Shown piece by piece: positions 15,337 to 29,743 of a DNA stretch of 64,000 nucleotides. The notes under the pieces are model-generated. The model was given only the letters and a program-made list of their open reading frames with translations. It had not been told where the DNA came from and searched no databases. Source of the stretch: Paludibacterium yongneupense DSM 18731 (GTDB lineage: Bacteria > Pseudomonadota > Gammaproteobacteria > Burkholderiales > Chromobacteriaceae). The stretch's first letter is position 1. Each line of letters starts with the position of its first letter. Made by a program: the position numbers and the translations under genes. The stretch is taken from NCBI RefSeq assembly GCF_000422925.1, contig NZ_AUGZ01000008.1:1-64000 (forward strand), given 5' to 3'.

Positions 15337-16038
15337 TTAGTTCAGGCCGATTTCTGTTATTTCAAGTATTTCCGCGCATTCGTCTGCAATGCGAAACCGA
15401 ATGTTGTAATTCCACAGCGCGATTCCATATTCGCGTGCCGGATCGTCCTGGTAGGCCGGACGCGGGTCCTGCGCGAGCATCTGTTCGATCAGCGGCTGCA
15501 GCTCGGACGGCGGCGAGGCCAGGGCCACGCATTGTCGGCGCGCGGCTTCGCTCCAGCGCGTCGCCAGCGTGGGCGGCGGTCCGTCGACGAATCCGCCGCG
15601 CGCGTCGGGGCGCGATTCGACAAACGGAATATAGGGCTTGATATCGAGCACCGGGGTGCCGTCGAGCAGATCGGCGCCGCCGAGGATCAGGCTGAGCCCG
15701 TGTTCGCGCTCTATGCCTATCAGTTCGACCAGCGACAGGCCGAGCGGGTTCGGACGGTGGGATGAGCGGCTGGCGAACACCCCGACGCGCGTATTGCCGC
15801 CGAGACGGGGCGGGCGCACGAGCGCGCTCCAGCCGCGGGCGGCGGTCTCGTGAAAGACGAAGCTGATCCAGACATGCGAAAACGCGTCGAGGCCGCGCAC
15901 GCAATCCGGGTGGTCGTAGGGCGGCAGCAGTTGCAGGCGCAGGCGTGCCGCCGGCGCCAGCGCCGGCTGGCGCGGGATGCCGAATTTTTCCCGGAACGGG
16001 GAGTGGATGATGCCGATGGTGTCGAAAGAATGGCGCAT
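15337..16038 (-). CDS. trmO: tRNA (N6-threonylcarbamoyl-A37) methyltransferase TrmO
   Basis: TrmO/TsaA methylates t6A37 of tRNA-Thr to m6t6A using SAM. The 233-residue protein has the expected DTIGIIHSPFREKFGIPRQP start, then the DAFSHVWISFVFHE, GVFASRSSHRPNPLGLSLVE, DLLDGTPVLDIKPYIPF motifs. The start chosen is the ATG giving MRHSFDTIG; an upstream codon at 16059 would add eight residues. It lies between the Tim44-domain and acyltransferase genes, all on the minus strand. Confidence 0.93.
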   Translation of the reverse strand: MRHSFDTIGIIHSPFREKFGIPRQPALAPAARLRLQLLPPYDHPDCVRGLDAFSHVWISFVFHETAARGWSALVRPPRLGGNTRVGVFASRSSHRPNPLGLSLVELIGIEREHGLSLILGGADLLDGTPVLDIKPYIPFVESRPDARGGFVDGPPPTLATRWSEAARRQCVALASPPSELQPLIEQMLAQDPRPAYQDDPAREYGIALWNYNIRFRIADECAEILEITEIGLN

Positions 16039-16080
16039 GGCGATATTGTATACCGCCATGCGGGCCGGCCGGGTGTCGCG

Positions 16081-16830
16081 TCAGGCGACAAAATGCCGGT
16101 TGTAGCGGCCGTTGAGGCGCGACATCGGCAGCAGCATGAAAAAATCGGCGCAATTGAAATCGGGGTCCCAGGCCGGCTCGCCGCAGACGTAGGCGCCGGC
16201 GCGCAGATAGCCCTTGATCAGCGGCGGCATCGGGGCCGGGGCCGCATCGTCCTGGATGCGATCCAGCGGCAGCGGCAGATGCGGGAAGACGCGCCAGTCG
16301 GTCGGCGACAGATGGCTGGTTTCGAGCTGGCGGTACAGGCTGACGGCCTGGTGGCCGCCGTCGGCGAGGCTGACGCTCGCGCAGCCGGCCAGGTATTCGC
16401 CGCCATGCTGGTTGACGTAATCGGCGAGTCCCGACCACAGCAGGGCGATCACGGCGCCGCTGCGATATTTCTTGTGCACGCAGGAACGACCGACTTCGAT
16501 CAGGCTGTCGCGCAGGTGGCCGAGGCGGGCGATATCGAATTCATGCTCCGAGTACAGGCTGGGCGCGCGGCGCGCGGCGGCCGGGGACAGCATGCGGTAG
16601 GTGCCGACCACGCGGCCGGTGCTGCGGTCTTCCACGATAAGGTGATCGCACAGCTCGTCGTACTCGTCGCGGTCTATGCCCTGCGCGGCCGAGGCGAGCT
16701 GGGCGCCCATTTCGCCGGCAAAGACCTCGAAGCGCAGCTTTTGCGCGCGCTGTACGTCTTGTGCCGTTTCGGCGACACGGACCGTGAGCCGCTGTTCGCG
16801 ACGGGGGGCAATGCCTTCTGTGAGCTGCAT
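16081..16830 (-). CDS. GNAT-family N-acyltransferase, OlsB-like
   Basis: A 249-residue protein of the hemolysin-like / ornithine acyltransferase family. Typical motifs are LRFEVFAGEMG, DEYDELCDHLIVEDRSTGRV, VGTYRMLSP, LIEVGRSCVHKKYRSGAVIA and the C-terminal PPLIKGYLRAGAYVCGEPAW with DPDFNCADFFMLLP. OlsB transfers a 3-hydroxyacyl chain from ACP to ornithine in ornithine-lipid synthesis. No olsA is next to it, so the substrate remains open. Confidence 0.82.
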   Translation of the reverse strand: MQLTEGIAPRREQRLTVRVAETAQDVQRAQKLRFEVFAGEMGAQLASAAQGIDRDEYDELCDHLIVEDRSTGRVVGTYRMLSPAAARRAPSLYSEHEFDIARLGHLRDSLIEVGRSCVHKKYRSGAVIALLWSGLADYVNQHGGEYLAGCASVSLADGGHQAVSLYRQLETSHLSPTDWRVFPHLPLPLDRIQDDAAPAPMPPLIKGYLRAGAYVCGEPAWDPDFNCADFFMLLPMSRLNGRYNRHFVA

Positions 16831-16946
16831 GATCTATCCTCCGGCGTAATTTGTGACCAAATGTTAACGGCGGGGCTTGAAGGTTCTATGTCCGCAGCGT
16901 GACTTTGTCGTGACGCGGCGATGACGGCGTGGTTACGGTGCGATGG

Positions 16947-16969
16947 TTTGTAAATCAACGACTTACAAA
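16947..16969. promoter_or_regulatory. Inverted repeat in the mnmG promoter region
   Basis: TTTGTAA at 16947-16953 and TTACAAA at 16963-16969 are perfect complements separated by 9 bases, about 60 bases before mnmG in an AT-rich stretch. A dyad of this size suits a transcription-factor operator. No regulator can be named. Confidence 0.45.
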
Positions 16970-17027
16970 AATTGTCGTTTTGGCGTAAAATAAGCTGTTT
17001 TTTTGCTGCGATTTTTCAGGCCAGACC

Positions 17028-18920
17028 ATGATTTATCCGACTCGCTTTGACGTGATAGTGGTGGGCGGCGGCCACGCCGGTACCGAAGCGGCCCTGGCGG
17101 CTGCGCGCATGGGGCGTTCCACCCTGCTTCTTACGCATAACATCGAAACGCTGGGGCAGATGTCGTGCAATCCGTCGATAGGCGGCATCGGCAAAGGTCA
17201 TCTGGTGCGCGAGGTCGATGCGCTCGGCGGCGCGATGGCGCTGGCCACCGATATCGGCGGCATCCAGTTTCGCACGCTCAATGCGTCCAAGGGACCGGCG
17301 GTGCGCGCGACGCGCGCCCAGGCCGATCGCGTGCGTTATAAGGCCGCCATCCGTCATATGCTGGAAAATCAAGAAAACCTGATGCTGTTCCAGCAGCCGG
17401 TTGACGATCTGCTGGTCGAAGGCGATCGCGTCGTCGGTGCGGTCACGGCCATCGGCCTCAAGTTTTACGCTTCCAGCGTGGTGCTGACCGCCGGGACCTT
17501 TCTGTCGGGCAAGATCCACGTCGGTCTGGAGAACTACAGCGGCGGGCGTGCCGGCGACCAGGCCGCCTCGTCGCTCGGCGCGCGTCTGCGCGAGCTGGAT
17601 TTGCCGGCCGGCCGTCTCAAGACCGGGACGCCGCCCCGCATCGACGGTCGCAGCATCGACTTTTCGGTGATGGAAGCGCAGCCGGGCGATACGCCCGAGC
17701 CGGTGTTCTCGGTGCGCGGCTCACGCGAAATGCATCCGCGCCAGCTGCCGTGCTATGTCACTCACACCACGCTCGAAACGCACGCGATCATCCGTTCGGG
17801 CTTCGATCGCAGCCCGATGTTCACCGGCAAGATCGAGGGCGTCGGCCCGCGCTACTGCCCGTCCATCGAAGACAAGATCAATCGCTTCGCCGACAAGGAC
17901 AGCCACCAGATCTTCCTGGAGCCGGAAGGGCTGGATACGCACGAGTATTACCCCAATGGCATTTCGACCAGTCTGCCTTTCGATATCCAGCTGGCGCTGG
18001 TGCGCAGCATTCCGGGCATGGAAAACGCCCACATTCTGCGCCCCGGCTATGCCATCGAGTACGATTTCTTCGATCCGCGCGGTCTGAAGTCGACGTTCGA
18101 AAGCAAGCATATCCGCGGTTTGTTCTTTGCCGGCCAGATCAACGGCACCACCGGTTACGAAGAAGCCGCCGCGCAGGGGCTGTTCGCCGGTCTGAATGCC
18201 GCACGCTATGCTTTCGAGGAAGAAGGCTGGTGTCCGCGTCGCGACCAGGCCTATCTCGGCGTGCTGGTCGACGATCTGATCACCAAGGGCGTCGCCGAGC
18301 CCTACCGCATGTTCACCAGCCGCGCCGAGTTCCGTCTGCAGCTGCGCGAGGATAACGCCGACCTGCGGCTGACCGAAGCCGGACGCGAGCTGGGGCTGGT
18401 CGGCGACGCGCAGTGGGATGCGTTTTGCCGCAAGCGCGATGCGGTGGAAGCCGAGAAGGCACGCCTGAAGGCGACCTGGCTGCATCCGTCCCGCGTCGAT
18501 ATGGCCGCGGTCGAGCGCCTGCTGGGCCGCGCGATCGAACGCGAGTACAGTCTGCACGATCTGCTCAAGCGCCCGGATGTCACTTATCCCGGCCTGATGG
18601 CGCTGGCCGAGGCCGGCGCCGGCGTCGATGACGCAGTGGTTGCCGAGCAGGTGGAAATTCAGGTCAAATACCAGGGCTATATCGACAGGCAGAATGACGA
18701 ACTCGCGCGCCGCGACGATCTGGAGCAGGTCCGCCTGCCTGAGGATATCGACTACGCTCTCGTCTCCGGCCTGTCCAAGGAAGTACAGCAGAAACTTAAT
18801 ACGCACCGTCCGGAAACATTGGGTCAGGCGTCGCGCATCCAGGGCGTCACCCCGGCCGCCGTGGCGCTTTTGATGGTCCATCTGAAACGTGGCTTCACCG
18901 ACGCCAAGAAAATTGCATGA
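17028..18920 (+). CDS. mnmG: tRNA uridine-5-carboxymethylaminomethyl modification enzyme MnmG (GidA)
   Basis: MnmG works with MnmE to install the (carboxymethyl)aminomethyl group at U34 of certain tRNAs, using FAD, NADH and methylene-THF. The 630-residue protein shows the FAD-binding GGGHAG (residues 13-18), [44 protein letters not shown], the [12 protein letters not shown] cysteine motif, [17 protein letters not shown] and the C-terminal domain. It opens the origin-proximal run mnmG-rsmG-parA-parB; its stop overlaps rsmG by 4 bases. Confidence 0.98.
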   Translation: MIYPTRFDVIVVGGGHAGTEAALAAARMGRSTLLLTHNIETLGQMSCNPSIGGIGKGHLVREVDALGGAMALATDIGGIQFRTLNASKGPAVRATRAQADRVRYKAAIRHMLENQENLMLFQQPVDDLLVEGDRVVGAVTAIGLKFYASSVVLTAGTFLSGKIHVGLENYSGGRAGDQAASSLGARLRELDLPAGRLKTGTPPRIDGRSIDFSVMEAQPGDTPEPVFSVRGSREMHPRQLPCYVTHTTLETHAIIRSGFDRSPMFTGKIEGVGPRYCPSIEDKINRFADKDSHQIFLEPEGLDTHEYYPNGISTSLPFDIQLALVRSIPGMENAHILRPGYAIEYDFFDPRGLKSTFESKHIRGLFFAGQINGTTGYEEAAAQGLFAGLNAARYAFEEEGWCPRRDQAYLGVLVDDLITKGVAEPYRMFTSRAEFRLQLREDNADLRLTEAGRELGLVGDAQWDAFCRKRDAVEAEKARLKATWLHPSRVDMAAVERLLGRAIEREYSLHDLLKRPDVTYPGLMALAEAGAGVDDAVVAEQVEIQVKYQGYIDRQNDELARRDDLEQVRLPEDIDYALVSGLSKEVQQKLNTHRPETLGQASRIQGVTPAAVALLMVHLKRGFTDAKKIA

Positions 18921-19543
18921 CTCATATCTCCGAATTGACCCACGGGCTCGCCGGGCTCGGGCTGGATCTCTCCGCCGCGCAGGTCGCCCTGCTGGATGGC
19001 TATCTGGCGCTGCTGGCCAAATGGAATCAAACCTATAATCTGACCGCCGTGCGCGACGAAGAGCGCATGGTCAGCTATCACTTGCTCGACAGCCTGAGCC
19101 TGGTGCCGCGGCTGGACGGCGGCGAGCGTCTGCTCGATGTCGGTTCGGGCGGCGGCATGCCCGGTATCCCGGCGGCCATCGCGCGTCCCGATCTGCAAGT
19201 GGCGGTGCTCGATTCCAATCACAAGAAAACGACGTTCCTGCGCCAGGCCGTGATCGAACTGGGCCTGTCCAATGTGGAGGTGGTCACCTCCCGCGTCGAG
19301 CTTTATCGACCGGATTTTCGTTTCGACCGCATTACCAGCCGCGCTTTTTCCGAATTGTCGGAGTTCGTGAAGCTGACGCGCCATCTGCTGGCCGAGGGTG
19401 GCCAGTTCCTGGCGATGAAGGGGGTCTACCCCTACGAGGAAATCGCCTCCTTGCCGGCCGACGTCCGCGTCGCGGCGGTCGAGACGCTCGTGGTGCCCGG
19501 TCTCGAGGCCGAACGGCATCTGGTGAGAGCGGTACTGCAATGA
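18917..19543 (+). CDS. rsmG: 16S rRNA (guanine527-N7)-methyltransferase RsmG (GidB)
   Basis: RsmG methylates G527 of 16S rRNA. At 208 residues it has the family's normal length. Motifs: [31 protein letters not shown], the SAM loop [31 protein letters not shown] and [13 protein letters not shown]. It overlaps both neighbours by 4 bases (ATGA), so translation is coupled along mnmG-rsmG-parA. Confidence 0.98.
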   Translation: MTHISELTHGLAGLGLDLSAAQVALLDGYLALLAKWNQTYNLTAVRDEERMVSYHLLDSLSLVPRLDGGERLLDVGSGGGMPGIPAAIARPDLQVAVLDSNHKKTTFLRQAVIELGLSNVEVVTSRVELYRPDFRFDRITSRAFSELSEFVKLTRHLLAEGGQFLAMKGVYPYEEIASLPADVRVAAVETLVVPGLEAERHLVRAVLQ

Positions 19544-20331
19544 CCACTCGCATCATCGCGGTAGCCAATCAGAAAGGCGGCGTCGGCAAGACCACCACCG
19601 TGGTCAATCTGGCCGCCAGCCTGGCCGAGCTCGGCCGCCGCGTGCTGATCGTCGATCTGGATCCGCAGGGCAATGCCACCATGGGCAGCGGCATCGCCAA
19701 GCAGAAGCTCGAACGGACCGTGTATCAGGTGCTGCTCGGCGACGCGACCGCCGCCGAGGTGCGCCAGCCTGCGCGCGAGGGCGGCTACGATGTGTTGCCC
19801 GCCAATCGCGATCTGGCCGGGGCCGAGCTCGAGCTGGTGCACGAACTCGCGCGCGAGCAGCGGCTGAAGACCGCCCTGTCCGAGGTGGCCGGCGCCTATG
19901 ACTACATTCTCATCGACTGCCCGCCGTCGTTGAATCTGCTGACCCTGAACGGTCTGGTGGCGGCCGAGAGCGTGCTGATTCCGATGGTGTGCGAGTACTA
20001 CGCGCTGGAAGGGCTGTCCGATCTGGTGACGACGCTGCGCAAGGTGCGCGCCGCCGTCAACCCGTCCATCGAGATCGTCGGCTTGTTGCGCACCATGTTC
20101 GATGCGCGCAGCAATCTGTCGCAGCAGGTGGCCGCGCAGCTGGCCCAGCATTTTCGCAATAAAGTGTTCGACACCGTCATTCCGCGCAATATCCGCCTGG
20201 CGGAGGCGCCGAGCCATGGCCTGCCCGGCCTGGCGTACGACCGTGGCGCGCGTGGCGCGCAAGCCTACCTGGCGCTGGCGCAGGAATTGCTGGCCCGTCT
20301 CGAAACCGCAACCGTAGCTGACACCCACTGA
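19540..20331 (+). CDS. parA: Chromosome partitioning ATPase ParA (Soj)
   Basis: A 263-residue ParA ATPase that moves ParB-parS complexes to segregate the origin region. The deviant Walker A motif KGGVGKTT is at residues 12-19, followed by [17 protein letters not shown] and [17 protein letters not shown]. The short N terminus, with no extra DNA-binding domain, is typical of chromosomal ParA. It overlaps rsmG by 4 bases and lies directly before parB. Confidence 0.97.
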   Translation: MTTRIIAVANQKGGVGKTTTVVNLAASLAELGRRVLIVDLDPQGNATMGSGIAKQKLERTVYQVLLGDATAAEVRQPAREGGYDVLPANRDLAGAELELVHELAREQRLKTALSEVAGAYDYILIDCPPSLNLLTLNGLVAAESVLIPMVCEYYALEGLSDLVTTLRKVRAAVNPSIEIVGLLRTMFDARSNLSQQVAAQLAQHFRNKVFDTVIPRNIRLAEAPSHGLPGLAYDRGARGAQAYLALAQELLARLETATVADTH

Positions 20332-20332
20332 C

Positions 20333-21187
20333 ATGGCCAAACTCAAAGGACTCGGGCGCGGTCTCGACGCGCTGCTATCCGCCTCCGACGGAACGGACGA
20401 CCGTCTGCAGACTCTGCCTCTCGACTCTATCCGCCCCGGCAAGTACCAGCCGCGCACCCGCATGGACGAGGCCTCGCTCGACGAACTGGCCGCCTCCATC
20501 CGCGCCCAGGGCATCATCCAGCCCGTGGTCGTGCGCGAGATCGGCCTCGGCGAGTACGAACTCATCGCCGGCGAGCGCCGCTGGCGCGCCGCGCGCCGCG
20601 CGGGCTTGAGCGAGATTCCCGCCGTCGTCCGCGTCGTGGCCGACGAGGCCGCGCTGGCGATGGCGCTGATCGAGAACATCCAGCGCCAGGAACTCGATCC
20701 GCTCGAGGAGGCGCAGGGCATCAAGCGTCTGATCGACGAATTCGGGCTCACGCATGAAGCCGCCGCCTCTGCGGTCGGCCGCTCGCGCAGCGCGGTATCC
20801 AATCTGCTGCGCCTGCTGGCCCTGCCGCAGGCCATCCAGCAGATGGTGCACGAGGGCCGGCTGGAGATGGGGCATGCGCGCGCCGTGCTGCCGCTGCCGG
20901 CCGGGCGTCAGCTCGCGCTGGCCGAAGAGGCGGCCGAGCAGGGCTGGTCGGTGCGCGAGGTCGAGCGGCGCGCTCAACTGGCGCCGGCGGAGCCGCCTGC
21001 GCCGCGCGCGGCCAAACGCGTCGACCCCGATGTGGCGCGGCTGGCGGAGACGCTCGCGCAACGGCTGGGCGCACGGGTCGGGATCGCCCATCGTCCGAAC
21101 GGCAGCGGCCGGATCAGCATCGATTATTCGAGTCTGGATGAACTGGATGGCTTGCTGGAAAAATTCGAAGTAGAATCAGACAAATAA
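20333..21187 (+). CDS. parB: Chromosome partitioning protein ParB (Spo0J)
   Basis: ParB is a CTP-dependent clamp that loads at parS sites. This 284-residue protein has the N-terminal MAKLKGLGRGLDALL segment that contacts ParA, the CTPase/arginine patch GERRWRAARRAG, the ENIQRQELDPLEEAQGIKRL block, a helix-turn-helix (THEAAASAVGRSRSAVSNLL) and a C-terminal dimer domain ending EKFEVESDK. It starts one base after parA. No parS-like TGTTTCACGTGAAACA copy was noticed in the window. Confidence 0.97.
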   Translation: MAKLKGLGRGLDALLSASDGTDDRLQTLPLDSIRPGKYQPRTRMDEASLDELAASIRAQGIIQPVVVREIGLGEYELIAGERRWRAARRAGLSEIPAVVRVVADEAALAMALIENIQRQELDPLEEAQGIKRLIDEFGLTHEAAASAVGRSRSAVSNLLRLLALPQAIQQMVHEGRLEMGHARAVLPLPAGRQLALAEEAAEQGWSVREVERRAQLAPAEPPAPRAAKRVDPDVARLAETLAQRLGARVGIAHRPNGSGRISIDYSSLDELDGLLEKFEVESDK

Positions 21188-21223
21188 CCAACATAATAGG
21201 CTATTGGCATAACGGGAGTTTGG

Positions 21224-21253
21224 TTGACTGAAATCAATGCGTCTGACTATAAT
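21224..21253 (+). promoter_or_regulatory. Sigma70-type promoter of the ATP synthase operon
   Basis: TTGACT (21224-21229) and TATAAT (21248-21253) are separated by 18 bases, 22 bases before atpI. A near-consensus housekeeping promoter in the gap after parB. Confidence 0.8.
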
Positions 21254-21275
21254 CAAATGATTTGGCGGCGTCCCT

Positions 21276-22453
<1,178 letters not shown>

Positions 22454-22516
22454 TTCAGTCGTAGTCGCGTTACTTTTTTTCTAACCGTCTTTTGTATGAA
22501 GTTTTAGGAGACATAA

Positions 22517-22804
<288 letters not shown>

Positions 22805-22854
22805 GCTGTTGGCCGTAATGCGGTAGTTGCAGATAAAACAGGAGGGAAACAAAC

Positions 22855-23325
22855 GTGGAATTCAACGTATCACTACTGGGGCAGGCGCTGACCTTTGCCA
22901 TCCTGGTATGGTTCACCATGAAATTTGTTTGGCCTCCGCTTACCAATATGATGGACGAGCGTGCCAAGCGCATCGCCGACGGATTGTCGGCGGCCGAGCG
23001 TGGCCGTCAGGATCTGCAGGCTTCCGAAAAGCGCGTTGCCGACGAGCTGCGCAAAGCTCGGCAGCAGGCTGCGGAAATCGTCGCGGGGGCGGAAAAGCGT
23101 GCGAACCTGATCGTGGACGAGGCCCGCGTGGCCGCGGACTCGGAAGGCGCGCGCATCATCGCCGAAGCCAAGGGCCGGATCGATCTCGAAGTCCTGCGCG
23201 CCAAGGATGTCTTGCGCGAACAGGTTGCCATGCTGGCGGTGTCCGGCGCAGAGAAGATCCTGCGCAGGGAGATCGACCCTGCCGGGCACGCCGATCTGCT
23301 GGCCTCCATCAAAGCGGAGTTTTAA
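22855..23325 (+). CDS. atpF: F1Fo ATP synthase subunit b
   Basis: The peripheral stalk subunit, 156 residues, starting with GTG behind a strong GGAGGG site. The N-terminal membrane helix (LLGQALTFAILVWFTMKFVW) is followed by a long charged amphipathic helix with A/E/R-rich coiled coil and an MLAVSGAEKILRREI dimerisation/delta-binding end. Confidence 0.96.
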   Translation: MEFNVSLLGQALTFAILVWFTMKFVWPPLTNMMDERAKRIADGLSAAERGRQDLQASEKRVADELRKARQQAAEIVAGAEKRANLIVDEARVAADSEGARIIAEAKGRIDLEVLRAKDVLREQVAMLAVSGAEKILRREIDPAGHADLLASIKAEF

Positions 23326-23331
23326 CTATTC

Positions 23332-23868
23332 ATGGCAGAACTCATTACCGTCGCCAGGCCCTACGCCGAAGCGGTATTCAGCCTGGCCACCGAAAAAGGG
23401 CAGCCGGATCGCTGGTCTGATGCGCTCGTTTGGTTGGCTGCCATGGTGAACAACCCCGACGTGGTCGAGCTGATCACCAGTCCCAAGCACACGGCTGAAG
23501 AAGTCGAGTCCTTGTTGCTGGACATGGTCGGCAGCCAGGTTGACGACGATGTCAAAAACTTCATCGTCCTCCTGGTCGAAAACCACCGTCTGTTGCTGTT
23601 GCCGGAGATCGCCAGCCAGTTCGAGCAGCTCGTGGCTCAGGCGGCCAACATCCTCGACGCCAAGGTGGAAACGGCTTTCGGGCTGAGCGATGAGCAAAAA
23701 GCCGAGCTGACCGCGACGCTTTCCAGGAAGTACGGCAAGACCGTGCGTCTTGATGTGCGCGAGAATCCTGACCTGATCGGCGGGGTGCGGGTGCTGGTCG
23801 GTGATGACGTCATCGATGCCTCCGTGCGCGGCAAACTGCAAGCCATGGCGGCAAGCCTCAAGAATTAG
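23332..23868 (+). CDS. atpH: F1Fo ATP synthase subunit delta
   Basis: The stator subunit linking F1 to subunit b, 178 residues. The N terminus [20 protein letters not shown] and the C-terminal [20 protein letters not shown], then [15 protein letters not shown], are the family signatures. It begins 6 bases after atpF. Confidence 0.96.
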   Translation: MAELITVARPYAEAVFSLATEKGQPDRWSDALVWLAAMVNNPDVVELITSPKHTAEEVESLLLDMVGSQVDDDVKNFIVLLVENHRLLLLPEIASQFEQLVAQAANILDAKVETAFGLSDEQKAELTATLSRKYGKTVRLDVRENPDLIGGVRVLVGDDVIDASVRGKLQAMAASLKN

Positions 23869-23876
23869 GAGAGAAC

Positions 23877-25421
<1,545 letters not shown>

Positions 25422-25466
25422 ATCTTTTGACTCACTAAATCATCAGGCAAAAGAAAGGTTCAGGAT

Positions 25467-26336
25467 ATGGCTGTCGGGAAAGAGATACTGACCAAGATCC
25501 GAAGCGTGCAAAACACGCAGAAGATCACCCGCGCTATGCAGATGGTGTCGACGTCCAAGATGCGCAAGACGCAGGAGCGCATGCGCGCGGCGCGTCCGTA
25601 CGCGGAAAAGGTACGTACCGTCATGTCGCACCTGGCTCACGCCAATGCGGCCGAGACGGCGCATCCGCTGCTGGTGCGGCGCGATGTGGTCAAGCGCGCC
25701 GGCATCATCCTCGTTTCGTCGGACAAGGGCTTGTGCGGGGGCCTGAACGCCAACGCGTTCAAGCGCTTCTACGCCAAGGTCAAGGAACTGAACGAGCAGG
25801 GCGTCGAAGTGGACGTGTGCTGCCTCGGCCAGAAGGCGGTGGCTGCCTGCCACCGCACGCGACTGAACATGGTCGCCAGTGCGGTGCAGCTGGGCGACCT
25901 GCCGGTGATGGAGCGCCTGATCGGGCCGTTGACGGTGTTGTTCAAGCAGTATGCGGCGGGCGAGATCGATGCCGTTTACCTCGTCTACAACCGCTTCGTG
26001 AATACGATGAAGCAGGAGCCGACGCTGGAACAACTGTTGCCGCTGCCGGCCGAGCACATGGTCGTCGAGCACAATCACGCCTGGGACTACATCTACGAGC
26101 CGGATCCGGCCTCGCTGCTGGAGTTCCTGGTGCGACGCTACATCGAGTCGGTGGTGTATCAAGCCGTCGCGGAAAACATGGCCGCCGAGCAAGCCGCCCG
26201 GATGGTCGCCATGAAGTCCGCCACCGACAACGCGGGTAATGCCATCAAACAGTTGCGCCTTGTGTACAACAAGTCGCGGCAGACGGCGATTACCACAGAG
26301 CTGACCGAAATTGTGGCCGGTGCCGCCGCGGTATGA
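25467..26336 (+). CDS. atpG: F1Fo ATP synthase subunit gamma
   Basis: The rotor shaft subunit, 289 residues. The N-terminal helix has KEILTKIRSVQNTQKITRAM and the C-terminal helix MKSATDNAGNAIKQLRLVYN followed by KSRQTAITTELTEIV, which pair as the coiled coil inside the hexamer. SSDKGLCGGLNANAFK marks the Rossmann-like central domain. Confidence 0.97.
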   Translation: MAVGKEILTKIRSVQNTQKITRAMQMVSTSKMRKTQERMRAARPYAEKVRTVMSHLAHANAAETAHPLLVRRDVVKRAGIILVSSDKGLCGGLNANAFKRFYAKVKELNEQGVEVDVCCLGQKAVAACHRTRLNMVASAVQLGDLPVMERLIGPLTVLFKQYAAGEIDAVYLVYNRFVNTMKQEPTLEQLLPLPAEHMVVEHNHAWDYIYEPDPASLLEFLVRRYIESVVYQAVAENMAAEQAARMVAMKSATDNAGNAIKQLRLVYNKSRQTAITTELTEIVAGAAAV

Positions 26337-26370
26337 CCGCGTGCAGCCGGCACCCGTTTATTGAGTTTAG

Positions 26371-27774
<1,404 letters not shown>

Positions 27775-27789
27775 TCAAGGAGAGGGTCT

Positions 27790-28212
27790 ATGGCCAAGAT
27801 GCGTGTGGAGGTGGTTAGCACCGAGCAGCTGATCTTTTCGGGCGATGCGGAGTTTCTGGTCGCACCGGGACAAGAGGGCGAGCTGGGTGTCTACCCGCGG
27901 CACGTGCCGCTGCTGACCCGCATCACGCCGGGCGTGCTGCGTTTGAAGGTACCCGGGCAGAAGGAAGAAGTGCTGGTTGCGGTCTCGGGCGGGATGATCG
28001 AGATCCAGCCGACGCACATCACCGTTCTGGCCGATACCGCTGTGCGCTGGGAAGATCTGGACGAGGCTCGTGCGAACGAAGCGAAGCGTTCTGCCGAGAC
28101 GGATCTCAAGCACGCGACCGACGATATGGGAATGGCAAGAGCGCATGCGGCACTGGCGCTGGCGATTGCCGAACTCAAGGCGCTGGACTACCTGAAAAAG
28201 CGTGTCCACTAA
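27790..28212 (+). CDS. atpC: F1Fo ATP synthase subunit epsilon
   Basis: The 140-residue epsilon subunit couples rotation and inhibits hydrolysis. The N-terminal beta sandwich includes VVSTEQLIFSGDAEFLVAPG, GELGVYPRHVPLLT and VAVSGGMIEIQPTHITVLAD; a C-terminal pair of helices follows. Last gene of the operon, followed directly by a strong terminator. Confidence 0.97.
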   Translation: MAKMRVEVVSTEQLIFSGDAEFLVAPGQEGELGVYPRHVPLLTRITPGVLRLKVPGQKEEVLVAVSGGMIEIQPTHITVLADTAVRWEDLDEARANEAKRSAETDLKHATDDMGMARAHAALALAIAELKALDYLKKRVH

Positions 28213-28240
28213 AAGCGCGACAGCGAATCGTGTATAGTTC

Positions 28241-28272
28241 AGGCTGCCACTTTGATGTGGCAGCCTTTTTTA
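28241..28272 (+). terminator. Intrinsic terminator of the atp operon
   Basis: AGGCTGCCAC and GTGGCAGCCT form a 10-bp stem with the loop TTTGAT, followed by a T-rich tail. It lies between atpC and glmU. Confidence 0.9.
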
Positions 28273-28293
28273 CATATTGACTCCAAATAAATC

Positions 28294-29658
28294 ATGGATC
28301 GCCTCAGCGTCGTAATTCTCGCAGCCGGTAAAGGCAAGCGAATGTATTCGTCCCTTCCCAAGGTCTTGCATCCCATCGGCGGCGAGCCGATGCTGGCGCG
28401 CGTGATTCGCGGCGCGCGCGAGTTGTCGCCCGAACGCCTGATCGTGGTCTACGGCCACGGCGGCGAGGCCGTGCGGCAAGCGATACCGGACGAGGATATC
28501 GTCTGGGTCGAGCAGGCCGAGCAATTGGGCACCGGCCATGCTCTGAAAATGGCGCTGCCGGCGCTGCCGGCCGAAGGCAGCACGCTGGTGCTCTACGGCG
28601 ACGTGCCGCTCACGCGCAGCGAGACGCTGCGCGATCTGGTCGCGGCCGGCGGCGAGGGCATGGCGGTGCTGATCGACACGGTGGACGATCCGACCGGCTA
28701 TGGGCGCATCGTGCGCGGCATGGACGGCACAGCGGTTGCCATCGTCGAAGAAAAAGACTGCACAGCGGCCGAAAAGGCGATTCGCGAAATCAATACCGGC
28801 ATGCTGGCTTTGCCCAATTCGCAACTGGCGGGCTGGCTGCACGCCCTCGGCAATGCGAATGCGCAAGGCGAATACTATCTGACCGATGTCCTCGCCCTGG
28901 CCGCCCGCGACGGCGTGCGCACCGCCACGGTCGATGTGGCTCACGGCTGGGAGGCTGCCGGCGTCAACAACAAGCGCCAGCTGGCCGAACTCGAGCGTAT
29001 CCTGCAGCGCAACAATGCCGAGGCCCTGCTCGATGCCGGCGTCACGCTGGCCGATCCGGCGCGCATCGATATCCGTGGCCGGCTCGAGCACGGCCGGGAT
29101 GTCGCCATCGACGTCAACTGCGTGTTCGAAGGCCGGGTGACGCTGGGCGACGATGTGCAGATCGGCGCCAACTGCATACTCAAGAACGTCACGGTCGCGG
29201 CCGGTACCCGGATCGCGCCGTTTTCCCTGCTCGAAGACGCGACGGTCGGGGCCGACTGCCGCATCGGACCGTATGCGCGCTTGCGCCCGGGTGCCGAACT
29301 GGCGGCCCAGGTCCATATCGGCAACTTCGTCGAGATCAAGAAGAGCCGGGTCGGCGTCGGCAGCAAAGTCAATCATCTGACCTATATCGGCGACACGAGC
29401 ATCGGCAGCAAGGTCAATGTCGGCGCGGGTTGCGTTACCGTCAATTACAACGGCGTCGACAAATTCCGCACCACGATAGGGGATAATGTCTTTGTCGGTT
29501 CCGGCACCTTGATGGTGGCGCCGGTGACGCTCGAAGACGGATCGACCGTCGGCGCCGGCTCGGTGATTACCCGCACCGCGCCGGCCGGCGAACTCACGCT
29601 GTCGCGCGCGCGCCAGGTGACGATTCCCGGCTGGCAGCGTCCGCTGAAAAAGAAATGA
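28294..29658 (+). CDS. glmU: Bifunctional GlcNAc-1-P uridyltransferase / GlcN-1-P acetyltransferase
   Basis: GlmU makes UDP-GlcNAc for peptidoglycan and lipopolysaccharide. The 454-residue protein has the N-terminal pyrophosphorylase domain ([33 protein letters not shown]) and the C-terminal left-handed beta-helix with hexapeptide repeats ([37 protein letters not shown]). It precedes glmS, which supplies glucosamine 6-phosphate for the same pathway. Confidence 0.97.
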   Translation: MDRLSVVILAAGKGKRMYSSLPKVLHPIGGEPMLARVIRGARELSPERLIVVYGHGGEAVRQAIPDEDIVWVEQAEQLGTGHALKMALPALPAEGSTLVLYGDVPLTRSETLRDLVAAGGEGMAVLIDTVDDPTGYGRIVRGMDGTAVAIVEEKDCTAAEKAIREINTGMLALPNSQLAGWLHALGNANAQGEYYLTDVLALAARDGVRTATVDVAHGWEAAGVNNKRQLAELERILQRNNAEALLDAGVTLADPARIDIRGRLEHGRDVAIDVNCVFEGRVTLGDDVQIGANCILKNVTVAAGTRIAPFSLLEDATVGADCRIGPYARLRPGAELAAQVHIGNFVEIKKSRVGVGSKVNHLTYIGDTSIGSKVNVGAGCVTVNYNGVDKFRTTIGDNVFVGSGTLMVAPVTLEDGSTVGAGSVITRTAPAGELTLSRARQVTIPGWQRPLKKK

Positions 29659-29743
29659 TCGTGGCGGCTCCCCTCGTCCGGGGCGCCACTCACCGGTAGA
29701 CGGCATCGGCAACACGCCGGGTGCCCTGAGCAAGGAAGCAACT

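Noticed and set aside
20333-21275. parS site near parB
   Set aside because: I looked for a TGTTTCACGTGAAACA-like sequence in and around parAB and saw none; the site is probably outside the window.
29659-29743. glmS ribozyme or riboswitch before glmS
   Set aside because: The 85-base gap has no ribozyme-like core, and the glmS ribozyme is a Gram-positive feature.
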